A DNA stretch of 37,243 nucleotides. It comes from Sphingomonas pseudosanguinis. Its GTDB lineage: Bacteria > Pseudomonadota > Alphaproteobacteria > Sphingomonadales > Sphingomonadaceae. Each line of letters opens with the position of its first letter. The first letter of the stretch is position 1. Shown here piece by piece: positions 1 through 7,409 of the stretch. The translations under genes were made by a program, and so were the position numbers. The DNA is taken from contig NZ_JACIDH010000026.1 in the NCBI RefSeq assembly GCF_014196255.1, positions 1-37,243 of the forward strand, given 5' to 3'. The notes below the pieces were generated by a model. That model searched no databases, was not told the DNA's origin, and was given only the letters and a program-made list of their open reading frames with translations.

Positions 1-150
1 TGTGGGGGGGTTGGTTATGGCCCCGCAATGGGGGGGGGGGGGGGGGCGGTGCACCCTTTTCGTTTTTGGCCCCCCCCCCCCCCCCCCAACCCCCCCCCCC
101 CCCCCCCGGGGGGGGGGGGGGGGGGGGGGGCCCCCTCGCCGCGAACCGCT
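1..150. other. Low-complexity poly-G/poly-C contig end
   Basis: This stretch is almost entirely long runs of G and C. Runs of this kind are not seen inside the window and recur only at its other end, which points to sequencing or assembly artefact rather than biology. The glycine- and proline-rich reading frames through it should not be taken as genes. Confidence 0.85.
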
Positions 151-162
151 CGCCCGTGGAAG

Positions 163-200
163 CCCCCCACCCCCGGCCCCTCCCCTGAAGGGGAGGGGTG
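163..200. repeat. Palindromic intergenic repeat, CCCCTGAAGGGG type
   Basis: It contains the perfect palindrome CCCCTCCCCTGAAGGGGAGGGG (partly given here) preceded by a C-rich CCCCCACCCCCGG arm. The same unit occurs as an inverted pair at 5813-5914 and once more at 37057-37094, each time between genes. It is a dispersed REP-like element of unknown role. A poly-C/G artefact begins just upstream, so the assembly may have broken at this repeat. Confidence 0.75.
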
Positions 201-418
201 AGATGGTTTCATGGCATCCTGCTTGAAGGGTGGGCGGGTGGAATTGTTTTAAGGAACGCCTGAACGACAAGCGATACAGCGTCATCAGTGCAGGCCCGCC
301 GCCACCGCGACAGGATGAAAGCGCGTGATTGACACGGCTCCATGTCAAAATGTTGCGGCACGGAACCGCTTGGGGGCCGCCGCATTCCCCCTCCTGTCAT
401 TCAACAGGAGCTACCCTC

Positions 419-610
419 ATGAAAAAGCTGGCTATTGGCCTGACCCTTGCCGCGACCGCCATGGCGATGTCGGCCTGTTCGACGCTGAAGGGCGCCGCGA
501 TCGGTGGTGCGGGTGGCGCAGGCGTGGCCGCCGCGACCGGTGGCAGCGTGGAGCGCGGTGCAGCGGTCGGCGGCACGGCGGGTGCGGTCGTCGGCACCGT
601 CGCCGACTAA
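419..610 (+). CDS. Small glycine-rich lipoprotein
   Basis: This 63-residue protein begins with a lipoprotein signal peptide: two lysines, a hydrophobic stretch, and the lipobox MSAC with the lipidated cysteine at residue 20. The rest is a run of small residues (Gly, Ala, Val) with repeated GG and GA steps, like the glycine-zipper segments of small outer-membrane lipoproteins. CAGGAG lies about ten bases before the ATG and supports this start. A strong hairpin terminator follows directly. No enzymatic function is indicated; a structural role in the envelope is an inference from composition. The gene is convergent with the nitronate monooxygenase-like gene downstream. Confidence 0.75.
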   Translation: MKKLAIGLTLAATAMAMSACSTLKGAAIGGAGGAGVAAATGGSVERGAAVGGTAGAVVGTVAD

Positions 611-613
611 ATC

Positions 614-653
614 AAAAGGGCCTCTTCCGACTGGCGGAAGAGGCCCTTTTTTT
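614..653. terminator. Bidirectional rho-independent terminator
   Basis: A perfect 16-bp stem (614-629 with 635-650), loop ACTGG, is followed by a T run on the plus strand and flanked by an A run that serves as the T run on the minus strand. It sits between two convergent genes and can end both transcripts. Confidence 0.9.
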
Positions 654-671
654 GGTCGGACGTCGACCGGA

Positions 672-2075
672 TCAGTCGCCGGTCAGGATGCGGTCGACCA
701 GTTGCTTTACGCTCGGCACGAACCCGTTCGAATAGAACGGATCGCGCTTGAAGTTGTACGCCGCATGGCCGGCAAACATCAGATTCTGTTCGACATCACC
801 GCCATGCGCGATGTCCTGCAGCGTCTTCTGGATGCAGAAGCTGCGCGGATCGGCCAAGCGTCCGGTCGAATTGGTCTCGCTGTCCGCCCAGCTCGAGAAC
901 AGGCACTGCGACAGACAGCCCATGCAGTCGGCCTGATCCTTGCGGATTTCCTTGGCTTCCTCGGGGCTGACGAACACCAAGGTGTTGTCCGGGGTCTTCA
1001 GCGCCATGGTGAAGCCATGGCCGAACCACTCGCGCGCGCGCAGCAGGTCGCCCTTGGTCACCCAGAAATTCTTGCCCTTCACACCCACGTCGAGCTGGAA
1101 GACATGGTCGCCCGCTTCCTGCGTCGAGAAGGCGATCTGGCGATCCGAACGCGCTTCCAGGTTGCGCAGGAACGGGTTGCGCACCGCACTGGAATAGAAA
1201 CCGGTCGGCGAGAAACGGTGGAGCAGGACATCGCCCTGCTCGATCGTCATCAGCCGCTGCTTCCACTCCTCGGGGATCGGGCTTTCCTGCGTCAGCAGGG
1301 GGCGCGTGCCGAACTGGAAGGCGATCTTGCCCAGCTCGGGATTGTCGATCCAGTCGTTCCAGTCGCGCAAATACCAGACGCCGCCCGCCATCACGATCGG
1401 CACGTCGTCCGAAATCCCGCCCTCGCGCATCGTGTCGCGCAGCGCTTTCACGCGCGGATAGGGGTCTTGGGGCTGTAACGGGTCCTCGGCGTTGGAGAGG
1501 CCGTTATGACCGCCGGCGAGCCAGGGGTCCTCATAGACCACCGCCGCCAGCCATTCCGCCGCCTTGGAATAGGCACGCTTCCACAGCGCGCGGAAGGCGC
1601 GGCCCGAGGAGACGATCGGCAGATAGCTGACCTGGTGATGCGCCGCGATCTCGGACAACTTATAAGGCATCCCCGCACCACAGGTGACGCCCGCGACCAG
1701 GCCCTTGGTGCGCGCCAGCACGCCTTCCAGCACCCGCTGCGCGCCGCCCATTTCCCACAGCACGTTGATGTTGATCGCGCCCTTGCCACCGGCGATGTCC
1801 CAGGCGCGCTTCACCTGCTGGACCGCGCCCTCGATGGCGTATTCGATCAGTTCCTCATGCCGCTCGCGCCGGGTCAGCGCGCGGTAGATCTGGGGGATGA
1901 TCTTGCCCTCGGCGTCATAGCTGTCGGCATTGACCGCCGAGACGGTGCCGATACCGCCGGCCGCGGCCCAGGCGCCCGCCGACGCATGGTTCGTCGCGGC
2001 GACGCCCTTGCCCCCTTCGATCAGCGGCCACACTTCCCGGCCGTTATAGAGGATGGGGCTCAAGCCTTTGAACAC
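672..2075 (-). CDS. Nitronate monooxygenase-like flavoprotein (NPD family)
   Basis: This 467-residue protein resembles the 2-nitropropane dioxygenase/nitronate monooxygenase group: FMN-dependent TIM-barrel enzymes that oxidise alkyl nitronates. Supporting motifs are GGIGTVSAVNADSYDAEGK near the N-terminus, VAGVTCGAGMPYKL in the middle, and the barrel-end segments PIVMAGGVWY and FQFGTRPLLT. It is about 100 residues longer than classical members. The extra C-terminal part has a cysteine cluster, CMGCLSQC, and another Cys about 25 residues later, suggestive of a metal or Fe-S site. The start is GTG, with AGAAGGG seven bases upstream; the frame opens with MFKGLSPI, as expected for the family. The substrate is unknown. 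Placement in the NPD superfamily is secure; nitronate specificity is not. Confidence 0.85.
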   Translation of the reverse strand: MFKGLSPILYNGREVWPLIEGGKGVAATNHASAGAWAAAGGIGTVSAVNADSYDAEGKIIPQIYRALTRRERHEELIEYAIEGAVQQVKRAWDIAGGKGAININVLWEMGGAQRVLEGVLARTKGLVAGVTCGAGMPYKLSEIAAHHQVSYLPIVSSGRAFRALWKRAYSKAAEWLAAVVYEDPWLAGGHNGLSNAEDPLQPQDPYPRVKALRDTMREGGISDDVPIVMAGGVWYLRDWNDWIDNPELGKIAFQFGTRPLLTQESPIPEEWKQRLMTIEQGDVLLHRFSPTGFYSSAVRNPFLRNLEARSDRQIAFSTQEAGDHVFQLDVGVKGKNFWVTKGDLLRAREWFGHGFTMALKTPDNTLVFVSPEEAKEIRKDQADCMGCLSQCLFSSWADSETNSTGRLADPRSFCIQKTLQDIAHGGDVEQNLMFAGHAAYNFKRDPFYSNGFVPSVKQLVDRILTGD

Positions 2076-2167
2076 GTCGTACCCTTCTGGTCCTGAAAGG
2101 GCCTCATATAGCGTGTTAGGAAAGCGAAGCGAGGAGAATTAACGGCACCGTCACGTGCACCCCCGGA

Positions 2168-3304
2168 TCAGCCCAGGGCGCCCGGCCGGCCGAGCACCTG
2201 TTCGTAGAGCGCCTTGTACCGCGCGACCATAAGGCTTTCGTCGAATTCGGCGCGCGCGCGGGCCTGATTGGCGGCCCCGGCGGCGGCACGGTGATCGGGG
2301 TGCAGCATCAGCGCCTGGATCACGTCGCGCAGTCGCACTTCGTTGGCGCGGTCGGCGATGAACTGGTGATTGACCTGCGACACCATCGACGCCACGTCCC
2401 CCACCGGCAGCGAGGCGATGGGCAGGCCCGCCGCCATCCCCTCCAGCACCGAGATCGGCGCCTGTTCGGACAGCGAGGACAGCGCGACGATGTCGAAATG
2501 CCGGATGAAGCGGTAAGGCCGGTCGAGAAAGCCCGGCATCACCAGCCGGTCGGCGATACCCATCGCGGCGGCGGCCTGCTGGATATTCGCCCGCTCGGGC
2601 CCCTCACCGACGATCACCAGTCGGAACCTGCCCGCGACACCGCCCATGGCGCGAACCAGCATCGGCAGGTTCTTGACGGTGCGCAGGCCTGCGAGCGCGC
2701 CGACCACCACCTCCTTGGGCTGGCGCACGAAGCCGGGAATCGCCTTGGGTTCGGGGTCGCGGGCATAGAGCGCGGTGTTGATGCCGTTGGGGATGCGATG
2801 GACGCGCTCGGCCGGTTGCTTCCAAGTCGTGCGCGCGATCCCTTCGAGCACATGGCTGGGCACCGCCAGCGCATCCGCCGCCGACAGCGCGATGCGGCGA
2901 TAGATATTGCGCTCGATCTTCAGCCCGCGCGCTTCGTCCGCGTTGAAGCCGTCCTCGTGATGGACCAGCGGCGGCGCACCCTTGGCATAGACGCGGCGCG
3001 CCATCACCCCGTCGATCGCGCCCCAATTATAGGTCAGCACCAGGTCGAAGCGGCGCATATAGGCGGCGATCGCCTCGTACCGCTTGACCGAGGGCTTGCC
3101 GGTCAGCGGCGGCGCATCCTGCGCGATCTCGTAACGGATGCCCTTGGCGATGGCATCGCGCGCGCCCAGTTCGTCGGGCAACCCCGAGACGATGGTATGC
3201 TTCGCGCTATCGCCGAACGCGTTCATCAGCGCGACCGCCCGCGCCTCCTTGCCACCCAGCGAGAAGGAGGAGTGGAGATGGAGGATGTGAAGCGGACGGG
3301 CCAT
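2168..3304 (-). CDS. Glycosyltransferase family 4 (GT-B fold)
   Basis: This 378-residue protein is a retaining GT-B glycosyltransferase of the GT4 type. The N-terminus has the acceptor-side loop HSSFSLGGKEAR. The C-terminal half has the nucleotide-sugar region VGEGPERANI and the family E-x7-E signature in SEQAPISVLEGMAAGLP, followed by PVGDVASMV. Such enzymes build cell-surface polysaccharide or glycolipid; the sugar donor and acceptor cannot be read from the sequence. The frame runs upstream to about 3478, but that part crosses an intergenic palindromic repeat, so I chose the ATG at 3304 (MARPLHILHLH). It stands alone, about 90 bases from the nitronate monooxygenase-like gene on the same strand. 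Confidence 0.88.
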   Translation of the reverse strand: MARPLHILHLHSSFSLGGKEARAVALMNAFGDSAKHTIVSGLPDELGARDAIAKGIRYEIAQDAPPLTGKPSVKRYEAIAAYMRRFDLVLTYNWGAIDGVMARRVYAKGAPPLVHHEDGFNADEARGLKIERNIYRRIALSAADALAVPSHVLEGIARTTWKQPAERVHRIPNGINTALYARDPEPKAIPGFVRQPKEVVVGALAGLRTVKNLPMLVRAMGGVAGRFRLVIVGEGPERANIQQAAAAMGIADRLVMPGFLDRPYRFIRHFDIVALSSLSEQAPISVLEGMAAGLPIASLPVGDVASMVSQVNHQFIADRANEVRLRDVIQALMLHPDHRAAAGAANQARARAEFDESLMVARYKALYEQVLGRPGALG

Positions 3305-3368
3305 GGCCGCCGGATTAGCGGGCGGCGGCGGCGATGAAAACCGCCAGCGCCGATGCCGTCCCCATTTT

Positions 3369-3505
3369 CCTCCCCTGCAAGGGGAGGTGGCAGGCCGAAG
3401 GTCTGACGGAGGGGTGTCGCACTTGGCGAGGGTGGGAATCGCTCGCAACCCGCGACACCCCTCCACCATGCTTCGCATGGTCCCCCTCCCCTTGCAGGGG
3501 AGGAA
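3369..3505. repeat. Inverted pair of palindromic intergenic repeats
   Basis: Two copies of one unit face each other: CCTCCCCTGCAAGGGGAGG followed by GGTGGCAGGCC and GACGGAGGGGTGTCGC at 3369-3420, and its reverse complement at 3451-3505. Single copies of the same unit occur at 21314-21364 and 22444-22494. The paired arrangement resembles enterobacterial BIMEs and could fold into a long hairpin between the glycosyltransferase and hydrolase genes. Confidence 0.85.
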
Positions 3506-3514
3506 TGGGATTGC

Positions 3515-4375
3515 CTACCCCGCCACTTTGTCGAGCAAACGGCCGATCCCCGCCAGCGCCTCCGCCTCGGTCAGCAATGGCGTGTGGCCGACATGGGGCA
3601 CCGTCACCAGTTCGGACGGGGACAGCGCTTGCACCATCCGCTCGGCGACATCCGCGCTCAATATGTCCGATCGCTCGCCGCGCACGACCAGGGTCGGCAC
3701 GCCGTTGAGCGCATCGAGCGCCGCCCACATATCCGGCCCCGCCTCGCTGCCCGGCACGCGGAACGGCTCGGCGATCTTCAGGTCATAATCGAGCACCACC
3801 CGCCCCGCGCTGGTCAGGCGATAGGTGCGCTTGGCCATGGCCAGCCAGTCCTCGATCCCCCAATCGGGATAGACGTCCTCGTTATTCTCCTGGACGCAGC
3901 GCGCGGCGTGGAGCCAGGTGGGAAAGCTCTGCGCGCGGCCGACATAGCCACGGATGCGCGCCAGCCCCGCCGGCTCGATCTCCGGCCCGATGTCGTTGAG
4001 CACCGCGCCCGCCAGCCGCCCGCGCGCGGTCGCCGCCAGCACCATCGTCACGATCCCGCCCAGCGAGGTGCCGACCGCGACGAACCGGCCGATGCCCAGC
4101 TCGTCCAGCATCGCCTCGACATCCTGGACATAGGTCAGGGGGACGTAGCTCATCGGGTCCTTGGCATAGGCGCTCTCGCCCCGCCCCCGGAAACTGACCG
4201 CGATGACGCGCGCGCGGGTCCCCAACGCCTCGGCCAGCCCCTCGAAATCGCGGGCGTTGCGGGTCAGGCCGGGCAGGCAGATGACGGGGGGCAGCGCGTC
4301 ATCCCCCGCATAGTCCCGCGCATGGAGCCGCAACCCGTCTTTCGACCACCAATATCGATTCTCATACGAGGTCAT
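3515..4375 (-). CDS. Alpha/beta-fold hydrolase
   Basis: This 286-residue alpha/beta hydrolase has the nucleophile elbow GTSLGG (Ser about residue 104), a likely acid in GERSDIL (about 234) and the catalytic histidine in HVGHTPLL (about 264). The oxyanion region is CLPGLTRNARDF, followed by FRGRGESA, typical of epoxide-hydrolase and haloperoxidase-like members. The substrate cannot be deduced. The ATG at 4375 (MTSYENRYW) is preferred over frame extensions further upstream, which would overlap the divergent selO gene. The two starts are only about 37 bases apart, so the promoters must overlap the coding ends or each other. Confidence 0.87.
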   Translation of the reverse strand: MTSYENRYWWSKDGLRLHARDYAGDDALPPVICLPGLTRNARDFEGLAEALGTRARVIAVSFRGRGESAYAKDPMSYVPLTYVQDVEAMLDELGIGRFVAVGTSLGGIVTMVLAATARGRLAGAVLNDIGPEIEPAGLARIRGYVGRAQSFPTWLHAARCVQENNEDVYPDWGIEDWLAMAKRTYRLTSAGRVVLDYDLKIAEPFRVPGSEAGPDMWAALDALNGVPTLVVRGERSDILSADVAERMVQALSPSELVTVPHVGHTPLLTEAEALAGIGRLLDKVAG

Positions 4376-4412
4376 GCTTGAAGGTCCTCCGGTGCCGCCT
4401 CCATATCGCGGC

Positions 4413-5789
4413 ATGCCCCTATCCCCGCAAGCCTATCGCCCCGCGACCGCGCTCACCGAGATCGCCGATTTCATCGCCGATTCGGTCACGCCGGCCGATT
4501 TCCCGCAGACGATCATCCGCTTCCGCAACGACCGCGCCGCCGCCGAGATCGGGCTGGACACGCTGAGCGATGACGAATGGGTCGCGCATCTCGGCCGGTT
4601 CGCCCCTTTGCCCGGCACGCTGCCGGGGCCGCTCGCGCTGCGCTATCACGGGCATCAGTTCCGCCAATATAACAGCGACCTGGGCGACGGGCGCGGCTTC
4701 ACCTTCGCGCAGATGGTCGCGACCGATGGCCGGTTGCTCGAACTCGGCACCAAGGGCTCGGGACAGACGCCGTACAGCCGCTTCGGCGACGGCCGCCTGA
4801 CGCTGAAAGGCGGGGTGCGCGAGATCCTGGCGACCGAGATGCTGGAGGCGCTGAACGTCCCCACCTCGCGCACGCTGTCGATCATCGAAACGGGCGAGGC
4901 GCTGCACCGGGGGGACGAGCCCTCCCCCACCCGCTCGGCGGTGATGGTGCGTATGAGCCATGGCCATGTCCGCATCGGCAGTTTCCAGCGGCTCGCCTTC
5001 GAGCGCGACGAGGCGGGCATGAGGCGGCTGGTCGCCTATGTCCTGCGCCACTTCTACGGCGAGGAGTCGGACGATCCCGTCCGGCTGCTGACGTTGGTCG
5101 CGGAACGCACCGCGACGCTGGCCGCGCGGTACATGGCGGCGGGCTTCGTCCACGGCGTGCTCAATTCGGACAATATCAACGTGACGGGCGAGAGCTTCGA
5201 CTATGGCCCGTGGCGGTTCGCACCGACCTGGGACCCGGAATTCACCGCCGCCTATTTCGACCAAACGGGTCTGTACGCGCTCGCCCGCCAGCCAGAGGCG
5301 ATCCAGTGGGACGTGATGCAGCTCGCTTCCAGCCTGCGCCTGATCGCGGAGAGCGATCCGCTGATCGCCGCGCTCGACCGGTTCGCGACGACCTATCAGA
5401 CCGAGATCGTGACCGCGATCCTGTGGCGGCTGGGCGTCACCCCACGCGGCGGCACCGAGGACCGCGCGCTGGTCCAGACCTTCGAGCGGGCGCTGCGCAC
5501 CTCGCAGGCGAGCATCGCGCAGGTCTATTTCGACCTGTTCGGCGGACAGGTTCCCGATCATTATGACGAACAGTGGAACGGCCTACGCGACCTGATCGAG
5601 CCCTATGCTCCCCGCCGCGCGCGCGATCACGCCTATTGGCGGGGCGCGCCCGAATCGATGCTGATCGACGAGGTCGAGGCGATCTGGGCGCCGATCGCCG
5701 AGCATGACGACTGGACGCTGCTGTACGAGAAGGTCGAGCGGGTTCGCGCCATGGGCCAGGCGCTTGCCGATGCGGTTGCAGCGGCCTAG
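4413..5789 (+). CDS. selO: SelO/YdiU family protein adenylyltransferase (pseudokinase)
   Basis: This 458-residue protein belongs to the SelO (YdiU, UPF0061) family. These are pseudokinases that bind ATP in a flipped orientation and transfer AMP to protein Ser/Thr/Tyr, linked to redox stress in E. coli. Diagnostic segments are LALRYHGHQFRQYN, ELGTKGSGQTPYSR with GDGRLTLKGGVRE (ATP-binding glycine-rich region and lysine), SPTRSAVMVRMSHGHVRIG, and the active-site stretch HGVLNSDNINVTGESFDYGP with its conserved Asn and Asp. The start MPLSPQAYRP matches the usual family N-terminus; an in-frame ATG at 4374 would add 13 residues and overlap the divergent hydrolase start. Length is normal for bacterial SelO. 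Confidence 0.93.
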   Translation: MPLSPQAYRPATALTEIADFIADSVTPADFPQTIIRFRNDRAAAEIGLDTLSDDEWVAHLGRFAPLPGTLPGPLALRYHGHQFRQYNSDLGDGRGFTFAQMVATDGRLLELGTKGSGQTPYSRFGDGRLTLKGGVREILATEMLEALNVPTSRTLSIIETGEALHRGDEPSPTRSAVMVRMSHGHVRIGSFQRLAFERDEAGMRRLVAYVLRHFYGEESDDPVRLLTLVAERTATLAARYMAAGFVHGVLNSDNINVTGESFDYGPWRFAPTWDPEFTAAYFDQTGLYALARQPEAIQWDVMQLASSLRLIAESDPLIAALDRFATTYQTEIVTAILWRLGVTPRGGTEDRALVQTFERALRTSQASIAQVYFDLFGGQVPDHYDEQWNGLRDLIEPYAPRRARDHAYWRGAPESMLIDEVEAIWAPIAEHDDWTLLYEKVERVRAMGQALADAVAAA

Positions 5790-5812
5790 CATCACATGTC
5801 GAGGGCCTGACC

Positions 5813-5914
5813 TTCCCCTCCCCTTCAGGGGTGGGGCCGGGGGTGGGGCGCCCGCCCCAAACCTGACATCGGTGGAGAGGCCCCACCCCACCCCCTCCCC
5901 TGAAGGGGAGGGGC
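5813..5914. repeat. Inverted pair of CCCCTGAAGGGG-type palindromic repeats
   Basis: Two inverted copies (about 5813-5850 and 5878-5914) of the CCCTCCCCTTCAGGGG plus GGGGCCGGGGGTGGGGCG unit are separated by about 27 bases. They fill most of the gap between selO and astD. Related copies lie at 163-200 and 37057-37094. Confidence 0.85.
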
Positions 5915-5931
5915 TCGCCTGGATCAATGCC

Positions 5932-7365
5932 ATGTCATCTTGCGCTCCACTACTCCACGCCACCAAGTGCCTGTCGACCTACGAACCCGCCACCGGTGCG
6001 CTGATCGCCGAACTGCCGATCGGCGATGCCGCCCAAGAGGTCGCTGCCGCGCGCGCCGCCTGGCCGGCTTGGGCGGCGACGCCGCTGGCGACGCGGATCG
6101 CGACGTTGCAGCGGTTCGCCACCATCGTGCGCGAACGCGCCGATGATTTCGCCACGCTGATCGCGCGCGAGACGGGCAAGCCCTCATGGGAGGCGCGGAC
6201 CGAGATCGACACGGTGGTCGCCAAGGTCGCCATCTCGATCACCGCGCAAGCCGAGCGCGCGGGTGAGCGTTCGACCGAGCAGCCGGGCGGCGGGCGCATG
6301 GCGCTGCGGCATCGGCCGCACGGCGTGCTGGCGGTACTGGGGCCGTATAACTTCCCCGCGCATCTGCCCAATGGCCATATCGTGCCGGCACTTCTGGCGG
6401 GCAATGCGATCGTCTTCAAACCGTCCGAGAAGACGCCGGCGACGGCGGCGTTTCTGGTCGATTGCTATCACGCCGCCGGCGTGCCCGAGGGGGTCGTGCG
6501 GCTATTGATCGGTGGGCCGGACGAGGGGCGCGCGCTGGCCGGGCATGAGGACATTGACGGGCTGCTCTTCACCGGCTCGGCGCGCACCGGCATCGCGCTC
6601 AACCGCCAGTTCGCCGAGCGGCCTGAGAAGATCCTGGCGCTGGAGATGGGCGGCAACAATCCGATCATCGTCTGGGACGATCCCGATCTCGACGCCGCCG
6701 CTGCGCTGATCGTCCAGTCGGCCTATACCAGCGCTGGTCAGCGCTGCACGGCGGGGCGGCGGTTGATCGTCGAGGATCGGCTCTACGATCGGCTGATGGC
6801 GGCGCTGACCGGGCTCACCGACCGGCTGATCGTCGGCGCGCCCTTCGACCAGCCGCCGCCCTTCATGGGGCCGGTGATCGACAATGATGCCGCCGACTCG
6901 CTTTTGACGGCGTTCGACACACTCGTCGGCTTGGGTGCACGCGTGGTACGCCCGCTGGCGCGGATCGCGCCCGACCGCCCGCTGCTGACGCCGGCGATCC
7001 TGGACGTCGGCGATGTCGCCGAGCGCCCCGATGACGAACTGTTCGGCCCCGTCCTGCAAGTGTCGCGCGCGACCGATTTCGATGATGCCATCGCACAGGC
7101 CAATGCGACCCGCTACGGCCTGTCGGCCTCGTTGATCAGCCCGTCGCGCGAGCGCTACGAGCGGTTCTGGACCGGCATCCGCGCCGGTATCGTCAACTGG
7201 AACCGCCCGACCAACGGCGCGGCGTCGAGCGCGCCGTTCGGCGGCATCGGCTGGTCGGGCAATCATCGCCCCAGCGCCTATTACGCCGCCGACTATTGCG
7301 CCTATCCGGTCGCCAGCGCCGAGACGCAGAGCGCCGCCGCCACGATCCCGGTCGGCCTTCGTTAA
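5932..7365 (+). CDS. astD: Succinylglutamate-semialdehyde dehydrogenase
   Basis: This 477-residue enzyme matches AstD, the NAD-dependent aldehyde dehydrogenase of the arginine succinyltransferase pathway that oxidises N-succinylglutamate 5-semialdehyde to N-succinylglutamate. Close matches to known AstD include RHRPHGVLAVLGPYNFPAHL, NGHIVPALLAGNAIVFKPSE, LEMGGNNPI with general-base Glu238, GQRCTAGRR with nucleophile Cys272, and the C-terminal signature GNHRPSAYYAADYCAYP. The N-terminus is shorter than in E. coli AstD (492 residues) and lacks the usual G-x-W-x-x-G opening. The ATG at 5932 has no good ribosome-binding site, and the frame is open upstream through the repeat, so the start is uncertain. 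astA, astB, astC and astE are not in the window. Confidence 0.88.
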   Translation: MSSCAPLLHATKCLSTYEPATGALIAELPIGDAAQEVAAARAAWPAWAATPLATRIATLQRFATIVRERADDFATLIARETGKPSWEARTEIDTVVAKVAISITAQAERAGERSTEQPGGGRMALRHRPHGVLAVLGPYNFPAHLPNGHIVPALLAGNAIVFKPSEKTPATAAFLVDCYHAAGVPEGVVRLLIGGPDEGRALAGHEDIDGLLFTGSARTGIALNRQFAERPEKILALEMGGNNPIIVWDDPDLDAAAALIVQSAYTSAGQRCTAGRRLIVEDRLYDRLMAALTGLTDRLIVGAPFDQPPPFMGPVIDNDAADSLLTAFDTLVGLGARVVRPLARIAPDRPLLTPAILDVGDVAERPDDELFGPVLQVSRATDFDDAIAQANATRYGLSASLISPSRERYERFWTGIRAGIVNWNRPTNGAASSAPFGGIGWSGNHRPSAYYAADYCAYPVASAETQSAAATIPVGLR

Positions 7366-7370
7366 ACTCC

Positions 7371-7400
7371 AAAAAAGGCCCGGAACCGAGGTTCCGGGCC
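7371..7400 (-). terminator. Rho-independent terminator of the TonB-dependent receptor gene
   Basis: An 11-base inverted repeat GGCCCGGAACC / GGTTCCGGGCC (7377-7387 and 7390-7400) is followed on the minus strand by six T's. It lies ten bases beyond the receptor stop codon and also sits just after the convergent astD stop. Confidence 0.9.
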
Positions 7401-7409
7401 GTATCGCGA

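Noticed and set aside
2..226. Glycine- and proline-rich frames at the window start
   Set aside because: They translate homopolymer artefact.
3451..3505. CRISPR-like or prophage attachment repeat
   Set aside because: Copies are palindromic, scattered and without spacers; no cas or integrase gene is present.
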